Below are positions 45,170-57,303 of a DNA stretch of 64,000 bases, piece by piece. The notes beneath the pieces were generated by a model. The model saw only the letters and a program-made list of their open reading frames with translations. It did not search any database and was not told the origin of the DNA. The first letter of the stretch is position 1. Every line of letters begins with the position of its first letter. The translations under genes were made by a program, and so were the position numbers. The DNA lies in the NCBI GenBank assembly GCA_021234155.1, contig JAJEKV010000033.1, forward strand, positions 8,176,635-8,240,634, given 5' to 3'. Origin of the DNA: Isoetes taiwanensis (taxonomy: Eukaryota; Streptophyta; Lycopodiopsida; Isoetales; Isoetaceae).

Positions 45170-46987
45170 GTGAGGGATCATGAATGTTATCATAACTTGC
45201 CTTTATAGACAGACATCCGTCCATAGTGTCGTTTGCTCAACTGAATGTATTGCATGCAGAAACTTCAAATCAGATAGATTGATCTGTTATTGTTGGTAAA
45301 GGTTCTCTTTAGATTTGTTGTGGTATATTCTTTGACTACCATTTAGTGTATTTGTTTAAACATTTACTCTGATATAAGCTCCTGTTGCCAAATTCGTCCC
45401 TATGTTTGCATTCTACCAAAGCTACTTACCTACTTCTATAACTCTTTTTTGTTGCCTGGCACCGATTTCCCACTACGAGCTGGTTTCTATGCAATTTCCA
45501 TGTGAAAACTTTATCCTCTTTCCTTTTTTCCTAAGCTTTCTATCATATCATATCTGTTGGGCAATAGCGGCAAGTATAAGGCATCTGCTTGAAATAAAAG
45601 CTTTCAAGTTACATCCTGCTAGCTTATTGGATTGAGTTCCATCTGATGTCTCTTTTGCATGCTGCAAGTAAGCTTTCATATTAGTCTCAAAGCATATTAT
45701 TGTAGGACCTCTGAACTTTTGCAGAGAGTATATAGCCTGCTTAAAATATGCAGTTTGTTGTAAGAGGCAACATGTACATCATTTGTGCTTCCATTTTAAA
45801 TTGCTTTTAGATTTATATAATTGCGACATGGTCCTATTGGGCACTGATATTTACCCCAGGGATGGCCTTGCCATCTACAACTATTAGTGAGTTGCATTTG
45901 TGAGTCTTGATGTTCCAGTTCCATTGTACAGTTTGCAGCATAGATTCTGGTGGAATAAAGTCATGGGTGTTTTGGAACATGTTCCTGGCCAGCCAGTCCA
46001 TTTGAAACTTCAACACTTAATTTTTCATTCATTTGCTAATAGCAGCACAGTTGCAAAGATCAGCTTCTCTCTATATCCTGTAGTGTTGATCTAATGAAGA
46101 TCTCAGGTATTCCATCCATAGCATATCCAACACTAGCTCTTATACAATCTCCTCCTGGATTAGGTTGATTCTATTAGTCTGTACATCATATAACTTCAAG
46201 CATGCACATTGTAAATTAGGTACCCCAGTTGTTGTAAGTCTACACTTCCAAAATTTTGCTCTATTTTGGGCCGTCACATGATACAAAATTCAGAGCTACA
46301 GCCATACCCAGTGAACCACTGCTTTATATGGTTTACTGATTTCAACTCCAGCTTTTAGTGTTTGAGATCGAGCAGTTTTTAAGATTTGCTTAATAGACAG
46401 TGAAATAACTCTAAAAAACCAGTTCCTTATATATGCAGGCTTTGGCTGCACTTTCTGTTGGAAGTGTGCAGAGAAACTTTTAAATTGCTTGTGGATTAAG
46501 AAAACATGGATTCTATGTGACACAGAGAAGTTGGTTCTTTAGCAGACCCAAAAAACCTGTTAGTTCAAACTATAATCTAGCAGAAGACTAAAATTTTCAG
46601 AAAGCAAAAGCAAACGTGCATTATCTTATTCTTTCTGTTGGCCAATGAACATGTCTTATGGACATATAAAAGCCCTATCAATTATAAGCTCCTGTAACTT
46701 TATAAGCTTCTGTAACTTTCAAAGTTAAGTACATAAAGTCGTGTCCATTGGTCTTTTGTCATGTTTTTGCTTATCCGATCCCAGTTTATTTTTTGTGACA
46801 CGGTGACTTATAGGTAGCGATCTAGACATGCAGCTCGGCTTAGTGGATGGGTCCATTTGTTTTACATCCTTTTGCTTGGCAACCTCTACAGGTAAATGGA
46901 TTCCACCATCTCAGCTGCACTGCCCTAATTTGCACTCTTCAAGAATAAGAGTTTCCAGAGGTCTTGAGCTATTCCAATTTTCGGTTT
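45170..46987. other. Helitron A interior: introns and one more exon-like piece
   Basis: Open stretch 45900-46094 (LQHRFWWNKVMGVLEHVPGQ and on) looks coding, follows GTTGCATTTGTGAG and ends at two stops. 46860-46980 may hold another short exon after CCTCTACAG. The rest is AT-rich and intron-like. Confidence 0.4.
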
Positions 46988-47002
46988 GTTTTTCCCTGTT
47001 TA
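46988..47002. repeat. LINE target duplication, left copy
   Basis: GTTTTTCCCTGTTTA, 15 bp, repeated exactly at 53546-53560. The long perfect duplication marks target-primed insertion. Confidence 0.95.
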
Positions 47003-47579
47003 TTTTTATTTTTTTTATTTTTTTTTTGAGGTTAAGGCAGATTTAATATTACATGCAAAAGAGGTTACATGAATATATACAGCAATTGCAAAAAGGAAGA
47101 ACCCTTGCAATGCTTACTTGTCCCAAAAAGGGACTGAAAAAGGCATAGCACAGCTAGATATTCAAAATTTGCTGTACCAGCTAGTCAAAAAGGTGGTCAG
47201 ATGTCTGTAATAGTTCAAGACAGAAAACAGAACTGTAATCTTCTACTCATAGCCCAAAACAAACTCCAATGGATCAACCTGGACAATATGGAATACTGTC
47301 TCAAGCTCATCAAGATCCAAAGGGGTATGGACCATGAACTGCAGCATGATTTCAGAGGTGATATCAAAGTGCTCCTCCCATTTTGCAGCAAAATAAATCT
47401 TCAGATCATTCCACCACCAAAGATCTTCATCATCGAGAATGACTCCCAAAGCTGTCTGAGCCAAAATGTGCTGCTTCAGGTGAATCATTTTGGCCTTGAT
47501 TACCCCTCTTGTCCACTGTTCAAAAGCCGGTTTTGGATCATATCTTCCACGAGAGGGGGGGATAACCATATCATAGTGC

Positions 47580-50500
47580 TCAGTCACAAAATCTGTCAAT
47601 GTCAACATCAGCATCAGAGATAGTAAGTTTAAAGAAAGCATAAAAACCATGGTAACTCCCTAAAGAATCCCAGTTTCTGTCATATGCTAAGCCCTTGCTT
47701 CTTCTGTGAGCTATGGCTGTCTCAACCAGCAGGGACTGAAAGCAGGCTTTGATCCAATTGAGATTAAATGTTTTGTGATCATGAACTATTCTGTTTCTAT
47801 GCTTCCAAATAGACCAAAGGGCCAGAGTTCTCAAAGTACCACAGAAGGCACTTGGGAAACTTAGAAAGTCAAAAAATTCCTGTGAAGAGGAACCAGGAGT
47901 GGACTTACAAAGATTTTTTGACCAGAGCCAAAAGGGCAGAAGTCTCGGGCACTGAAAGACATGCAAATTGGATTCTGGAAGCTGACAGCCTAATGGGCAA
48001 ATATTAGACTGAGCAGCCTTATATTTTGCTATTCTCTCATTTGTGGACAAACTCTGATTCAACAGAAGCCATCTAAATAAAAGAATCTTTTTTGCCAGTG
48101 TGCCTGCCATCCATCAATGACTATTTTGATTGCCTCATGCTGAGTGCAACCCCATTTTGTAGTGACCTTAAGATCAGAAGGTTGAATGATCATTTTGTAG
48201 ATCTTGGACACACTGTATCTCTTTTTTCCTTCACAACTCCATGAAATAGGATCCATCGAATCTTCCCAGTTGCTCAAGGAACGAGAGATGTCAGAGAAAA
48301 TCTTTTTGTTGACCTGTGTATCACTGATTCTTGCAACCAGCTCATGCCAGGTAAGCCAATTGCCATTACTTCGAAGATCAGCTATAGTTTTGAGACCTGC
48401 ATCACTCCATTCTTTATATTTCCTCGGATGTTTGAGAGCCAAGCATCCTGCCTCTGTAGGAAGTAAATTGTGATGCCAAAAGAAATGAAATTTGGAACTA
48501 ACCTTGTGAAGATTATCTGCATGAAAACAGTGGGACACTTCATTCCAGGCCTCTAAAAGCCTCCTCATGATAGAAGATGTATGAGGGCCAGCTGTTAACT
48601 GGTAGAAGGCCGAATCTGGTAGCTGATGTTGAATTGAATTACTTCCCACAGGTTTAGTTTGCTGAACCCAGTACCTGATAAAGGCCAAGGCAGGAGAAAG
48701 ATGAGGAGACCATAGAGCACGCCAGATCAATTTTGCAGCTAGAGCTAGAGCCTGTTTGAAAAGATCCTTGCATCCCAGGCCCCCAGAATCCTTAGGTGTA
48801 GTGAGATTCTGCCAAGCAACTTTATAGTCCCCTTGCCATATAAACTTCCTGATGGCAGTCTGAATTTCCTGATAGGTTGCTTTGTCAGCCACAATTGCAG
48901 ATGAAAAATAGATGTGCGTGCTGGTGATTACTGTGTTGGCAATTTCAACCCTTCCTGCCAATGAAAGAGAGGCTGGATACATCATAAATTTTCTTTTAAT
49001 CCTGTTTGTAATAGGGGACCAAAGACCATGCAAACTCATGTCTGGTGCAAGAGGGAGACCCAACAGTTTGGTGGCCATCCCTTTCTCAAGAATTGCTATA
49101 TCAGCAATTTTTGTTTCATTAGAGTCCAGGAGGATGGTACATTTGGCGCTGTTCAATAAAACTCCCGAAGCTTTGCCAAAGATCTCCATGGCAGACAGGA
49201 AGGCAAAGATGCTTTTCCCATCATCCTCCAGAAAAATGAAAGTATCATCAGCATATTGCATCAAAGAGAGAGGCATACCTTCATTTGGCATCTGGAGGCA
49301 TTTGATTTGTCCATTCTGTTGAAGTTTGAGAGTAACCTTGGTCACCATCTCAGCAACTATTAAGAAGAGGTAAGGAGCCAAGGGACACCCTTGCCTCCTT
49401 CCTCTTTGGGGAAAAAGGAGGAGGGGCAGCCATTAATCAAGACTGTAGATCTGGCTTCCTTGTTGAAGGCAAGGACCAGATTGATCACCTGTTGAGAAAA
49501 TCCCAAAACCTCCATGGCCCTGCTCAAAAAATCCCAATTAATAGTATCAAATGCTCTTTTAAAATCCAGCGGGAGCATGCAATGCAGTGCTTTGGTTAGA
49601 TTACTCCAATGCAATCCTTCATAAGCTCCAATGAAGTTGTCAAGGATACTCCTTCCAGGGAGGAAAGCAGTCTGTAGGGGACTAATGAGGCTTTCCAGGG
49701 TAGGCTTAACCCTGTTTGCTAGAATTTTTGCAAGAACCTTATAAATGGTGTTGGTCAAAGAGATTGGCCTCCAATCAGAAAAGGTCATAGGTTGGTCCAC
49801 CTTTGGAACCAATGCAATTAGACCAGCATTGATTGGGAGGATGTAAGCCGTCGACCACCCGTGCTCCTTGCACAAATGTTGTAAAGTCATCCTGCATTAT
49901 ATCCCAAAATTCTCTAAAGAATTCTGGGGGAAAGCCATCAGGCCCCGGACTTTTTCCAGAAGCCATCGAATTCAAGATACGGAGAATCTCCTCTTTCTGT
50001 GGAATAGCCATAAGGGCTTCATTATTAACAATTGAGGAGTCAGAATCCAAGTCAATCATGCTAAAAAATTGCTCAATATCTGTTTGAGATGTTGGCTGCT
50101 TAGCAAATAGTTCCTGATATCTATGAGCAAAAAATCTTTGAATTTCAAGTTGCCCTTGAATAGATTCCCCTTGATCATCTTGAACTGAGATGATGCCATT
50201 ATTGATAATCCGACTCTTAGCAGCCCTGAAAAAGAAGGAGGAACTACTTTTATCCATACAATTGATATAATGACACTTACCGATTGCCAAAAGACTGAGC
50301 TTCCATTTCCTCCACATGTTTGACTTTAATCTCCAGTTGATTTTCTAGATCCTGCAAGGTCTGATTATCTTTATCCAAGAACAGAGATTCTCTTACCTTT
50401 TTCATTTCAATGTAAATTTCATTCTTTTGTTTCCTCTTCTTTTCTGCCCAATCTTTCCCCCATTTTTTAATCCAATGTTTCAAGGTTTTAATTTTGCAGA

Positions 50501-51343
50501 CAAACCCAATCATAGATCTGCTATTTCCAATCTTGGGAGAGATATATAATACTCCCTCGGTTAGAGCAAAACCGCTGAACTGCAAACAATTGAACATTGA
50601 ATTTAAAGGGAGTACTTACCTGTGTAGCTCGGGAAGAAAGGACAAGAGTCTCCATAACTTGAGGAAAATGGGGAATTACTGCAGTCTGACTTAATGACAA
50701 TCTGGTCCCACAAATCCAGGTCAACTGAAAGAGTGTAAAATCTATCTAACAAACAAAATGTTCTTTCTGGACCCTTTCTCTTATTACTCCAAGAATATGT
50801 GGCTGATGAGGAGGGGGGATGGTAGACAAATTTGCCAACCAATTTATCCCATTCATTTCTCTCATTCTTAGTCATATTGATCTTCTTACCAAGCTTTTGA
50901 TCCCACAGGGAAGTATTATTGAAATCTCCTGCTAGCAGCCAATTATGAACATGATTTTGTTGATCTATCCAGAAATTCATTTCCCTCCATTGCATTTCTC
51001 TTTCATGAGGTTCTGTAGAAGCATAGACATTTATTATTCCAGTCAACTGACCTTTGATGTTGAGAAAGCTAACAGACCATCTTCCTAAGGGGGACACATA
51101 TGATCCAGAGGAAGTAAATCCTTTCCATATTGTACAAATTCCACCCTTGGTGCCATTGGCTGCAGCCCATGTAGAGCCACTGCCTGGACAGATCCAATCC
51201 CCCAATTTTGAAGATTCAAAAGGGGGAAGTCTGTGTTCCTGTAATAAAATAAGATCCGGCTTCATTTCCTGAATTGCAATGAGAGCCATTTTTCTTTTCA
51301 AAGGACCCTTTATTCCTCTTAGATTCCAGCAAATAATCTTCAT
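47580..51343 (-). pseudogene. LINE ORF2: endonuclease-RT-zf-RVT, frameshifted
   Basis: 51343-50603 is an APE-type endonuclease (IICWNLRGIKG, LLQEHRLPP, LLAGDFNNTSLWD); the final DHSP-type motif reads SDCSNSP, so the usual catalytic His appears lost. RT pieces follow in different frames: 50317-49775 (SGKSPGPDGFPPEFFREFWD), 49890-49360 (ISLTNTIYKVLAKILANRVK, PGRSILDN) and 49381-48059 with the catalytic YADD (SLMQYADDTFIFLEDD). 48110-47580 is the C-terminal zf-RVT domain (LFRWLLLNQSLSTNERI, CPLGCQLPESNLHVFQCP). At least four frame changes. The start ATG overlaps the ORF1 stop as ATGA (51343-51340), the layout for stop-and-restart translation. Confidence 0.9.
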
Positions 51344-53076
51344 AAGGATTTGTTTCTTGTATTAGAGGCAGACCCATCTAAGTTAAAGAGGACCATTTTT
51401 TTGTTCCTTTTCCTGGTTGTCTGTGGAGTAAAAAACTCTTCAACACCAGGTTGTGAAGGAGATGACATGACAAGGTCATTAGTAGGAAGAAGTTCCTCAT
51501 TGGAATCACTCTCAATCATCCTTATGTCATGATGTTCATCCAGAATAATGCTGGAGGGTCTGGGGGATCCAGGCTGTTGCTTGAAAAGCTCACCAGGATC
51601 CTCATTTTTCTCCTGGCTTAAGGACACTGGTTGTTGCTTAACAAGCTCACCAGTTCCTTCCATCTGAGGCTCAACCCGACCTGGAAAAAGATTCTGAACA
51701 GGAAATTCAGACATTTTGTGGGAACATTCTCCCTTATCCCGAATAGGGGGGGGGAGGGGGGGGGAATTAGGAGAATTTGGAGAGCTTTTCTCTGATGAAG
51801 GTTCCCTAATTGTAATTCCTCTGTTCAGAACCTTGACACTCCCTTCATCAGATTTTCTAATCCGGGCCAACGATGTCTGCTCTGCCTTTTCCCGCTCCTC
51901 TCTAATTCTCTGCTTGCGAGCCTTTCTTTTCACACTTCCATTAACATTTTGCTTCTTTAGGGCCGAAGAAGGCTTTTTGTAAGGAGTGACCCACTGATTA
52001 GGGGGCTCAACATTTATTTTCCTCTCTACAAAGCCTTTGCAAACTCCACCTCCATGCAATCTGATACCACATGCACTGCAGGGGGTGGGGATTCCTCGCC
52101 ACTGCAAGGGGAGGCATTTCTTCAACCCAAAGTAATCACAATAGTCAATTCTTTCAGGAATTGGCTTGAGAAGATCCAATTCGACCCAGACCCTTGGGGG
52201 TTGATCCGGCATTGTTTCCATGCCAATAAAGTCACCTAATTCCTGAAACAAGTTTTTTAGAATCTCCTCACTCCAGTAAATTGGGCTAAGGCCTTGAACT
52301 GAAGTCCATGCAGGGTGGAAAAGCTGCTTAATATCCCGAGGATCAAAGGCCGGATACCATTTTTGGAAAAAGATTTGAGTGTTTGCCTTCGTGATCGTGC
52401 CCTGTTTGAGCAGCATTTTGACAGAAATTTCGTTTCCACATTCCACAATGAAAAAAGGAAAATCAAGCCAGTAGATTTTTGAAATTGAAATGCTGTCAAC
52501 TAGCTTTTTGAGCTCGGCTCTTATCATTGGGAGTTTCACTCCCTCATGCCTTACACAGCCGATTACTGCCCGAGTGGCCATTTGTTTTAGTCTAGCTTCC
52601 ACAAATGGGTTTTTCAGGATTTTACCGTGGAAAACATGCTTTGTCTTTTGCTCTACAATTCCGGCTTCTTCCTCCTGCAAATGGTTCAAATGTTCCAGAA
52701 TTGGCTTCACAATGTTCTGCTGCCTTTGGACCGCTCCCATCCCCAACTGTTGCCTCGTCGCTACCATGTTGCCTTTCGTCTTCTCCGACTCCAATTCTGG
52801 TTCCGTTAGATAGGTAAAGAAATCTCCAAAGGTTACCAGAAGGTCAGAATTCCCTTCACCTTCCTTTTCCTTTCCCAATTCTTTAGCACCATAATGACTG
52901 CCCGCTAAATTCTGACTTTTAACAGAGCCCAAATCCATTAATATTTGTGCCAATTTCTTTTTTTCAATGTCTGACATGACAGACATCCTTTTGGCAATCA
53001 TTGTTAGATCATTCTGTTCAGAATCTGAAACTTGACATACCATCCCATTGTCCGAAATATTTTTTTTGTTTTCCAT
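51340..53076 (-). CDS. LINE ORF1, DUF4283-like nucleic-acid-binding protein
   Basis: 578 codons from ATG 53076 (MENKKNISDN); a frame open 39 bp upstream starts with TTG and is not preferred. The central region (FVEARLKQMATRAVIGCVRH ... FPFFIVECGNEISVKMLLKQ ... WVELDLLKPIPERIDY) follows the DUF4283 pattern of plant LINE ORF1. After it comes a knuckle-like CSACGIRLHGGGVCKGF. The C-terminal third is charged, with Ser/Pro runs (SSPNSPNSPPLPPP) that coincide with a G-run on the plus strand at 51748. ORF1 proteins bind LINE RNA and form the retrotransposition particle. It remains open although ORF2 is broken. The coding end overlaps ORF2 by ATGA. Confidence 0.85.
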   Translation of the reverse strand: MENKKNISDNGMVCQVSDSEQNDLTMIAKRMSVMSDIEKKKLAQILMDLGSVKSQNLAGSHYGAKELGKEKEGEGNSDLLVTFGDFFTYLTEPELESEKTKGNMVATRQQLGMGAVQRQQNIVKPILEHLNHLQEEEAGIVEQKTKHVFHGKILKNPFVEARLKQMATRAVIGCVRHEGVKLPMIRAELKKLVDSISISKIYWLDFPFFIVECGNEISVKMLLKQGTITKANTQIFFQKWYPAFDPRDIKQLFHPAWTSVQGLSPIYWSEEILKNLFQELGDFIGMETMPDQPPRVWVELDLLKPIPERIDYCDYFGLKKCLPLQWRGIPTPCSACGIRLHGGGVCKGFVERKINVEPPNQWVTPYKKPSSALKKQNVNGSVKRKARKQRIREEREKAEQTSLARIRKSDEGSVKVLNRGITIREPSSEKSSPNSPNSPPLPPPIRDKGECSHKMSEFPVQNLFPGRVEPQMEGTGELVKQQPVSLSQEKNEDPGELFKQQPGSPRPSSIILDEHHDIRMIESDSNEELLPTNDLVMSSPSQPGVEEFFTPQTTRKRNKKMVLFNLDGSASNTRNKSL

Positions 53077-53476
53077 TGCATGCAAACTAACCGAACTACA
53101 ACTACTTCTAACCAAAAATTGCAGTACTGCGTGTTCAACTTTTTGTTTTCTTATGAATAAATTCTGACTGAGATTTTTTCATTTTGCCAATCACAGAAAA
53201 CCCAAAAAACACCAGTGGCAGTAGCATTTCTATCCCCCACAAATTCTCCTAACCAAGATTCTTCTGCAAGGACAGGTTCTTCAAGATTATGCGAGAAAAT
53301 GCAGGTAAACATATGATCTGGAAAGAACTGCTGCATAACCAGTGAATTCCATAGTTCACTTGGTTCTCCTTGAAGCCATCCACATGAATGACGAGCTCCT
53401 TGTTCCAGAATCGCGAATACCCTTACCATGGCGCACCGTGCAAGCGCTCAGGAAAATTCGGAGCGCCACCGCCAAC
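53077..53476 (-). other. LINE 5' untranslated region
   Basis: Non-coding leader of the LINE. It begins GGCGGTTGGCGGTGGCGCTC. The open frame 53429-53151 on the minus strand has no recognised function. The boundary with the Copia-derived scrap is near 53477. Confidence 0.6.
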
Positions 53477-53550
53477 CGCCATCTGTTTTCAAATAATAGC
53501 ATTTAGTTCTCCTGCTAAAATCATCTATGAAGCTCATAAAATATCGTTTT
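53477..53550 (-). pseudogene. Copia integrase scrap at the LINE 5' end
   Basis: On the minus strand this reads RYFMSFIDDFSRRTKCYYLK, the Copia integrase core motif. It sits between the first LINE-specific sequence and the right target duplication, partly overlapping the latter. It is in the same sense as the LINE. The left flank of the LINE does not continue the Copia sequence, so the scrap is not simply the insertion target. It differs from the Copia element at 36929-42384. Confidence 0.75.
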
Positions 53551-53560
53551 TCCCTGTTTA
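53546..53560. repeat. LINE target duplication, right copy
   Basis: GTTTTTCCCTGTTTA, identical to 46988-47002. Confidence 0.95.
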
Positions 53561-53913
53561 GAGTTCTCTCTCTTCACAATATACTGCATTGATTCAAATT
53601 TTGCCTTCCAGGTTTGAGAAGCTGGTGATGGGGTCGAATCTTCTGACGTTGGCAAATCAGAGATGTTAAGAGGTATGGAGTACCGAAAGATACTATTGCT
53701 TTCTATTAGGTTTGTTTTTCTCCGCTCCTCTTAATAAATTTTCTTTCGTTCGAGGAATTTTGGGTAGGCCTTGCTTTGACTCAATCTTTGAATCTTTTAT
53801 AGTGTTGGTGGTGCCTGCGGCATTCTCCTGATATAGCTCTATGTTGCAGACAACTATATATAGATATCCGCCATGGCATTCAGCATTGTAAGTTGCTTTT
53901 TAAAATTGGTTCT
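53561..53913. other. Helitron A interior after the LINE
   Basis: 53612-53672 follows a CTTCCAG acceptor and ends AAGAG before GTATGG, reading FEKLVMGSNLLTLANQRC before a stop, possibly another captured exon. Nothing else was recognised. Confidence 0.35.
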
Positions 53914-55948
53914 CCATTGCTTTTGGTATTTCATTCCATGTAGATATGTTATTCCAAACTTAATATCCAGATGATCCCATCACATGCTAAGCCTAATGGG
54001 GATATGCAGAATGTACGACTGCTAAATTTGTTCGTCCTCCATTGCTTTTGGTCTTTCATTCCATGTAGATATATTATTCCAAACTTAATATCCAGATGAT
54101 CCCATCATATGCTAAGTCTAATGGAGATATGCAGAATGTACGATTGCTAAATTTGTTCGTCCTTACGCTATTGTCATTTTGAAATATCCTTCATATGAAG
54201 ATGGAATATATTACATGGTATCATTCACAGTATATACGAAGGCAGACATGACATGTTATATTCTGGACTTATGATCTCCATTATTGAATGTGCCATGTTG
54301 CAATAGACTAAATGATAATACATCAACTAAATTTAACTGTGCATGTTTCATTTCGATGTAGGCATGTTGATGGGCACCCTAAATAAATTCCAAATAATTT
54401 CTATCTGGGTCTTTGATAGTTTCATAAATGCATATCATGCTTTGTGAGATTCCATCCTCTTGCTGTTAATATTTGAGTGTTGTTAAGCGTGTGATGGTAA
54501 CCGTTTGGATGATTGGATGCCTCATTGCTCAAAGGAAACAAAGGAGTCTGAATAACTTCTAGATAAGTTATAGCCATATATGTCTATGTCATCCCAGGAT
54601 TTAACTGAAACCTGAGCGACATGTTGTGGAGGTTATTGCTGTTGCATTTTTTAAATGTTTTAGCTTTTATTCGAAAAACATCTCAACATTTCATCAACAT
54701 TTTATTTCCTAAATGATATGCCTCCTAGGGTTCATGCAGACTTGGTTATCCTTGAGTTTGATTCTTACATGTTTTGAGCATTTACAAGCAACTATTTCTC
54801 ATTTGATTCTATTGCATGTTTTAGGCATTTGCAAGCAACTATTTCATATGTGTCCCTCTATATGCTAATTTCAAATTCATAGTATACACACTGATTCTAT
54901 TGCATGTTTTAGGCATTTGCAAGCAACTATTTCATATGTGTCCCTCTATATGCTAATTTCAAATTCATAGAGGAGTCTACAGTTTCACCTTCATTACATA
55001 TAAGCCACTCACTATATGGTAGGGCTCAAAGTTTTACATGCATGAATTTGCACTTTGTGAACTATAGTAGAGAATTTGCACTTTGTGAACTATAGTAGAG
55101 ACCGATGCCTTTCTTTATACAATTATCTAGATTTTCTATGAATGATTTTCAATATATCCCAAATATGATAATCTCATCATGACATGCTCTACAACTCTTA
55201 AAAAGAAGACAAATATGTGCTAAAGGACGCGTTTCTTTGATTCACATGTCTTGCAAGCAATTGCAGCTTCTCTTGAGGAAATAGGGACATGGATTGTAAC
55301 TCATATTGTGCCATTCCTCTATGATAAAATGTAGATGTGTATCAAATTACTACTCATACGTGAAGCAAAAGAAATTCAATGGTTGACATAAAGATGAGCA
55401 TCTATATGCCACAAAATGACTCTGCTCATATATATGGACATCCATATTCGTCATCTTAATTTCAGTTTCCAATAGATATCTAAATGCCATTGGCCTTGCC
55501 ATCTTCCGCTACAATTTTGCTAGCGAATTTTGAGGGCCAAAAGCCATTTGTTTTACCATGCTCATCCTAGATTAGATTTCTATCATGTTTTCCATCATTG
55601 TAAGAGTACGCTAGCGAATTTTGAGGGCCAAAAGCCATTTGTTTTACCATGCTCATCCTAGATTAGATTTCTACAATTTTGCCGCAATTTTCTATCATGT
55701 TTTCCATCATTGTAAGAGTACGTATGACACATTGTCAGAGAGTCATTCTAAAGGCATCTTCTTTGGGCATTTCTATTGCACACCAAATCAACACAAAACA
55801 TGCAATAATGCCCGTCACATCGACATTCACATTCATACCTTTCTTTCTATTCTATTCTATTCTATTTAGAATCATGTCAAATGCAAAAATTATCACATTT
55901 TTTCTTCTAGCCAACAATAAAATCACCAATCTTTCAGATTGTAGAAAA
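53914..55948. repeat. Cluster of local tandem duplications in Helitron A
   Basis: Four separate duplications lie here: 53914-54162 (two units of about 125 bp, CCATTGCTTTTGGT...), 54805-54970 (two units, period 88, plus a decayed copy upstream), 55044-55099 (period 28, GAATTTGCACTTTG) and 55519-55720 (period 91, GCTAGCGAATTTTGAGGG). No coding sequence was found; the open frames near 55621-55984 are not convincing. Confidence 0.85.
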
Positions 55949-55974
55949 GCCCGGCAACGCCGGGCACCATCTAG

Positions 55975-57303
55975 TTTGCATTAATTAGGAACTTATGGAA
56001 TATACGGTTAATAAATCTAAGGCTAATGAGTAACTTGTACCTTTGACACCTGGAAGTGAAGCTCTCACTAAAGGTCAGTTGGCAAGGCTTACAAGCAGTT
56101 GCGGTCGTAAGAGCGTATAGATTTTTAAGTCGGAAGTGCGGGATCTGGGGTTTCCACCTTAGATGCATTAATAAATCCCTTAGCTAAGGAAGGTGAGTTT
56201 TTAATTAAAATATTAAAAACCTTATCTAACAGTTCTTAAAGATAAATTAAAGTATGGAACCTTTAGAGATCAATTGAAGTTGGGCCGAGGGGGCAATATG
56301 AGGCACATGGGGGCGTCTATATGAGGCTATGGCATGGAACACTGTAAGTCTAAGTGTATAACTGTAAGTTTCTAAGTGTTGAACTATATTTTATCAAAGA
56401 CATCACAACTAATGGATTATCCTCGTGGGAGAATGGTTCTGGGGTAAGTTGTGCAGTATGAAATGATACTGTCTTTTCTTGTTCAGTGAAATACATAGGT
56501 GTGAGAGCAACATCAATGATAGTTAGGCTTGTGACAGTACTTCAACTTGGGCAGGTTGTATGGGCAACATCAGCAGCAGTATAATCTAGGCACACGTATA
56601 GTAAACATTCTAATGAACACCACATGTCATGGTCTTTGCTTTGTCTCACTGTTGTCTTGGTATTTTGTTATGTATTTGGATCCTCCGGGGTCGGACTTCT
56701 AGGTTCGGTGGCCTAGGTCTAGGTTGCTCCGGCATGAATCATGTTCTATGTTCTTTGTATTTGTGCTCTGTGACACCGGGCATTAGTTCTCCTGGCCGGG
56801 ATTGTTACGTCAGTCAACTCTTGTGAATTCCCATGGTAAGAGGTCCTCCAGTGCCAGACGTGGGCTGAGAGGGTATGCGCATACGAGGTTCACCCCACCA
56901 CCTCGCTACAGGGCTTGGCTTGGAATGTAAGCTGGCTGAGCGTTATCCTGCTAACGGGGCCTGTATGTAGGCTGGCTGAGCTTCTCATTGTCTCGGAGCT
57001 ATGTGTCATGATGGTTTGGTATTTTGACTATGTCTTTGCTTCTGATGTTCATGTTTGGTATTTCCTTAGATTATGTTGTTATTGCCTTAGCATTGTACTC
57101 ACGTAGGGTTTTTCGTCTGTGTTTGTGCTTATCCAAGCATTCCAGAGTATTTCTATGTATGCAGAGGCAGCTATGGGATCCCCACTTAGTCACGAGGACT
57201 AACCCCAGTGAGTACATCTGGAGTTAAAAGGCCTTTGTTTAGCTTGCTTAGCAATGTTTAGGCATATACATTGAGAGTATTGTGTATATTATAATTCTTC
57301 AAG
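55975..57303. other. Unassigned DNA, partly LTR-like
   Basis: No gene recognised. 56920-56985 holds a small repeat, GTAAGCTGGCTGAGC and GTAGGCTGGCTGAGC. 57180-57235 resembles 1930-2060 (CACTTAGTC, GACTAACCCC, AGTTAAAAGGCC), perhaps LTR sequence of the Gypsy remnant that starts at 57304. Confidence 0.35.

Larger units (their letters stand above)
47003..53545 (-). mobile_element. Full-length L1-type LINE inside Helitron A
   Basis: 6.5 kb on the minus strand, flanked by the 15-bp duplication. Its 3' end is an A-rich tail (plus strand T-rich, 47003-47027). It has ORF1 (53076-51340) and ORF2 (51343 to about 47580) with endonuclease, reverse transcriptase and zf-RVT domains, the standard plant L1 plan. 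ORF1 is open but ORF2 has several frameshifts. Its 5' extremity carries a scrap of Copia integrase (see 53477-53550). Confidence 0.95.
34318..55974 (+). mobile_element. Helitron A, 21.7 kb including nested elements
   Basis: The 5' end is TCTTCTTTTTTATTGTAATA at 34318, preceded by A. The 3' end is hairpin GCCCGGCAACGCCGGGC (55949-55965), ACCAT, CTAG (55971-55974), followed by T. The 5' subterminal GCCGCATGTAATGCCGGATG followed by CGGCGTTCCC matches Helitron B. The duplicated locus at 62779-62800 gives an approximate empty site, TCCAAA followed by TTTGAATTAA, compared with TCCAAA here on the left and TTTGCATTAA on the right. About 9.6 kb remain after removing the Copia element and the LINE. No Rep-helicase gene is seen, so it is non-autonomous. 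Exon-like pieces lie on its sense strand. Confidence 0.8.

Noticed and set aside
44330-46094. Naming the gene captured by Helitron A
   Set aside because: The exons look genuine but I cannot recall a family with enough certainty; a database search is needed before giving a name.
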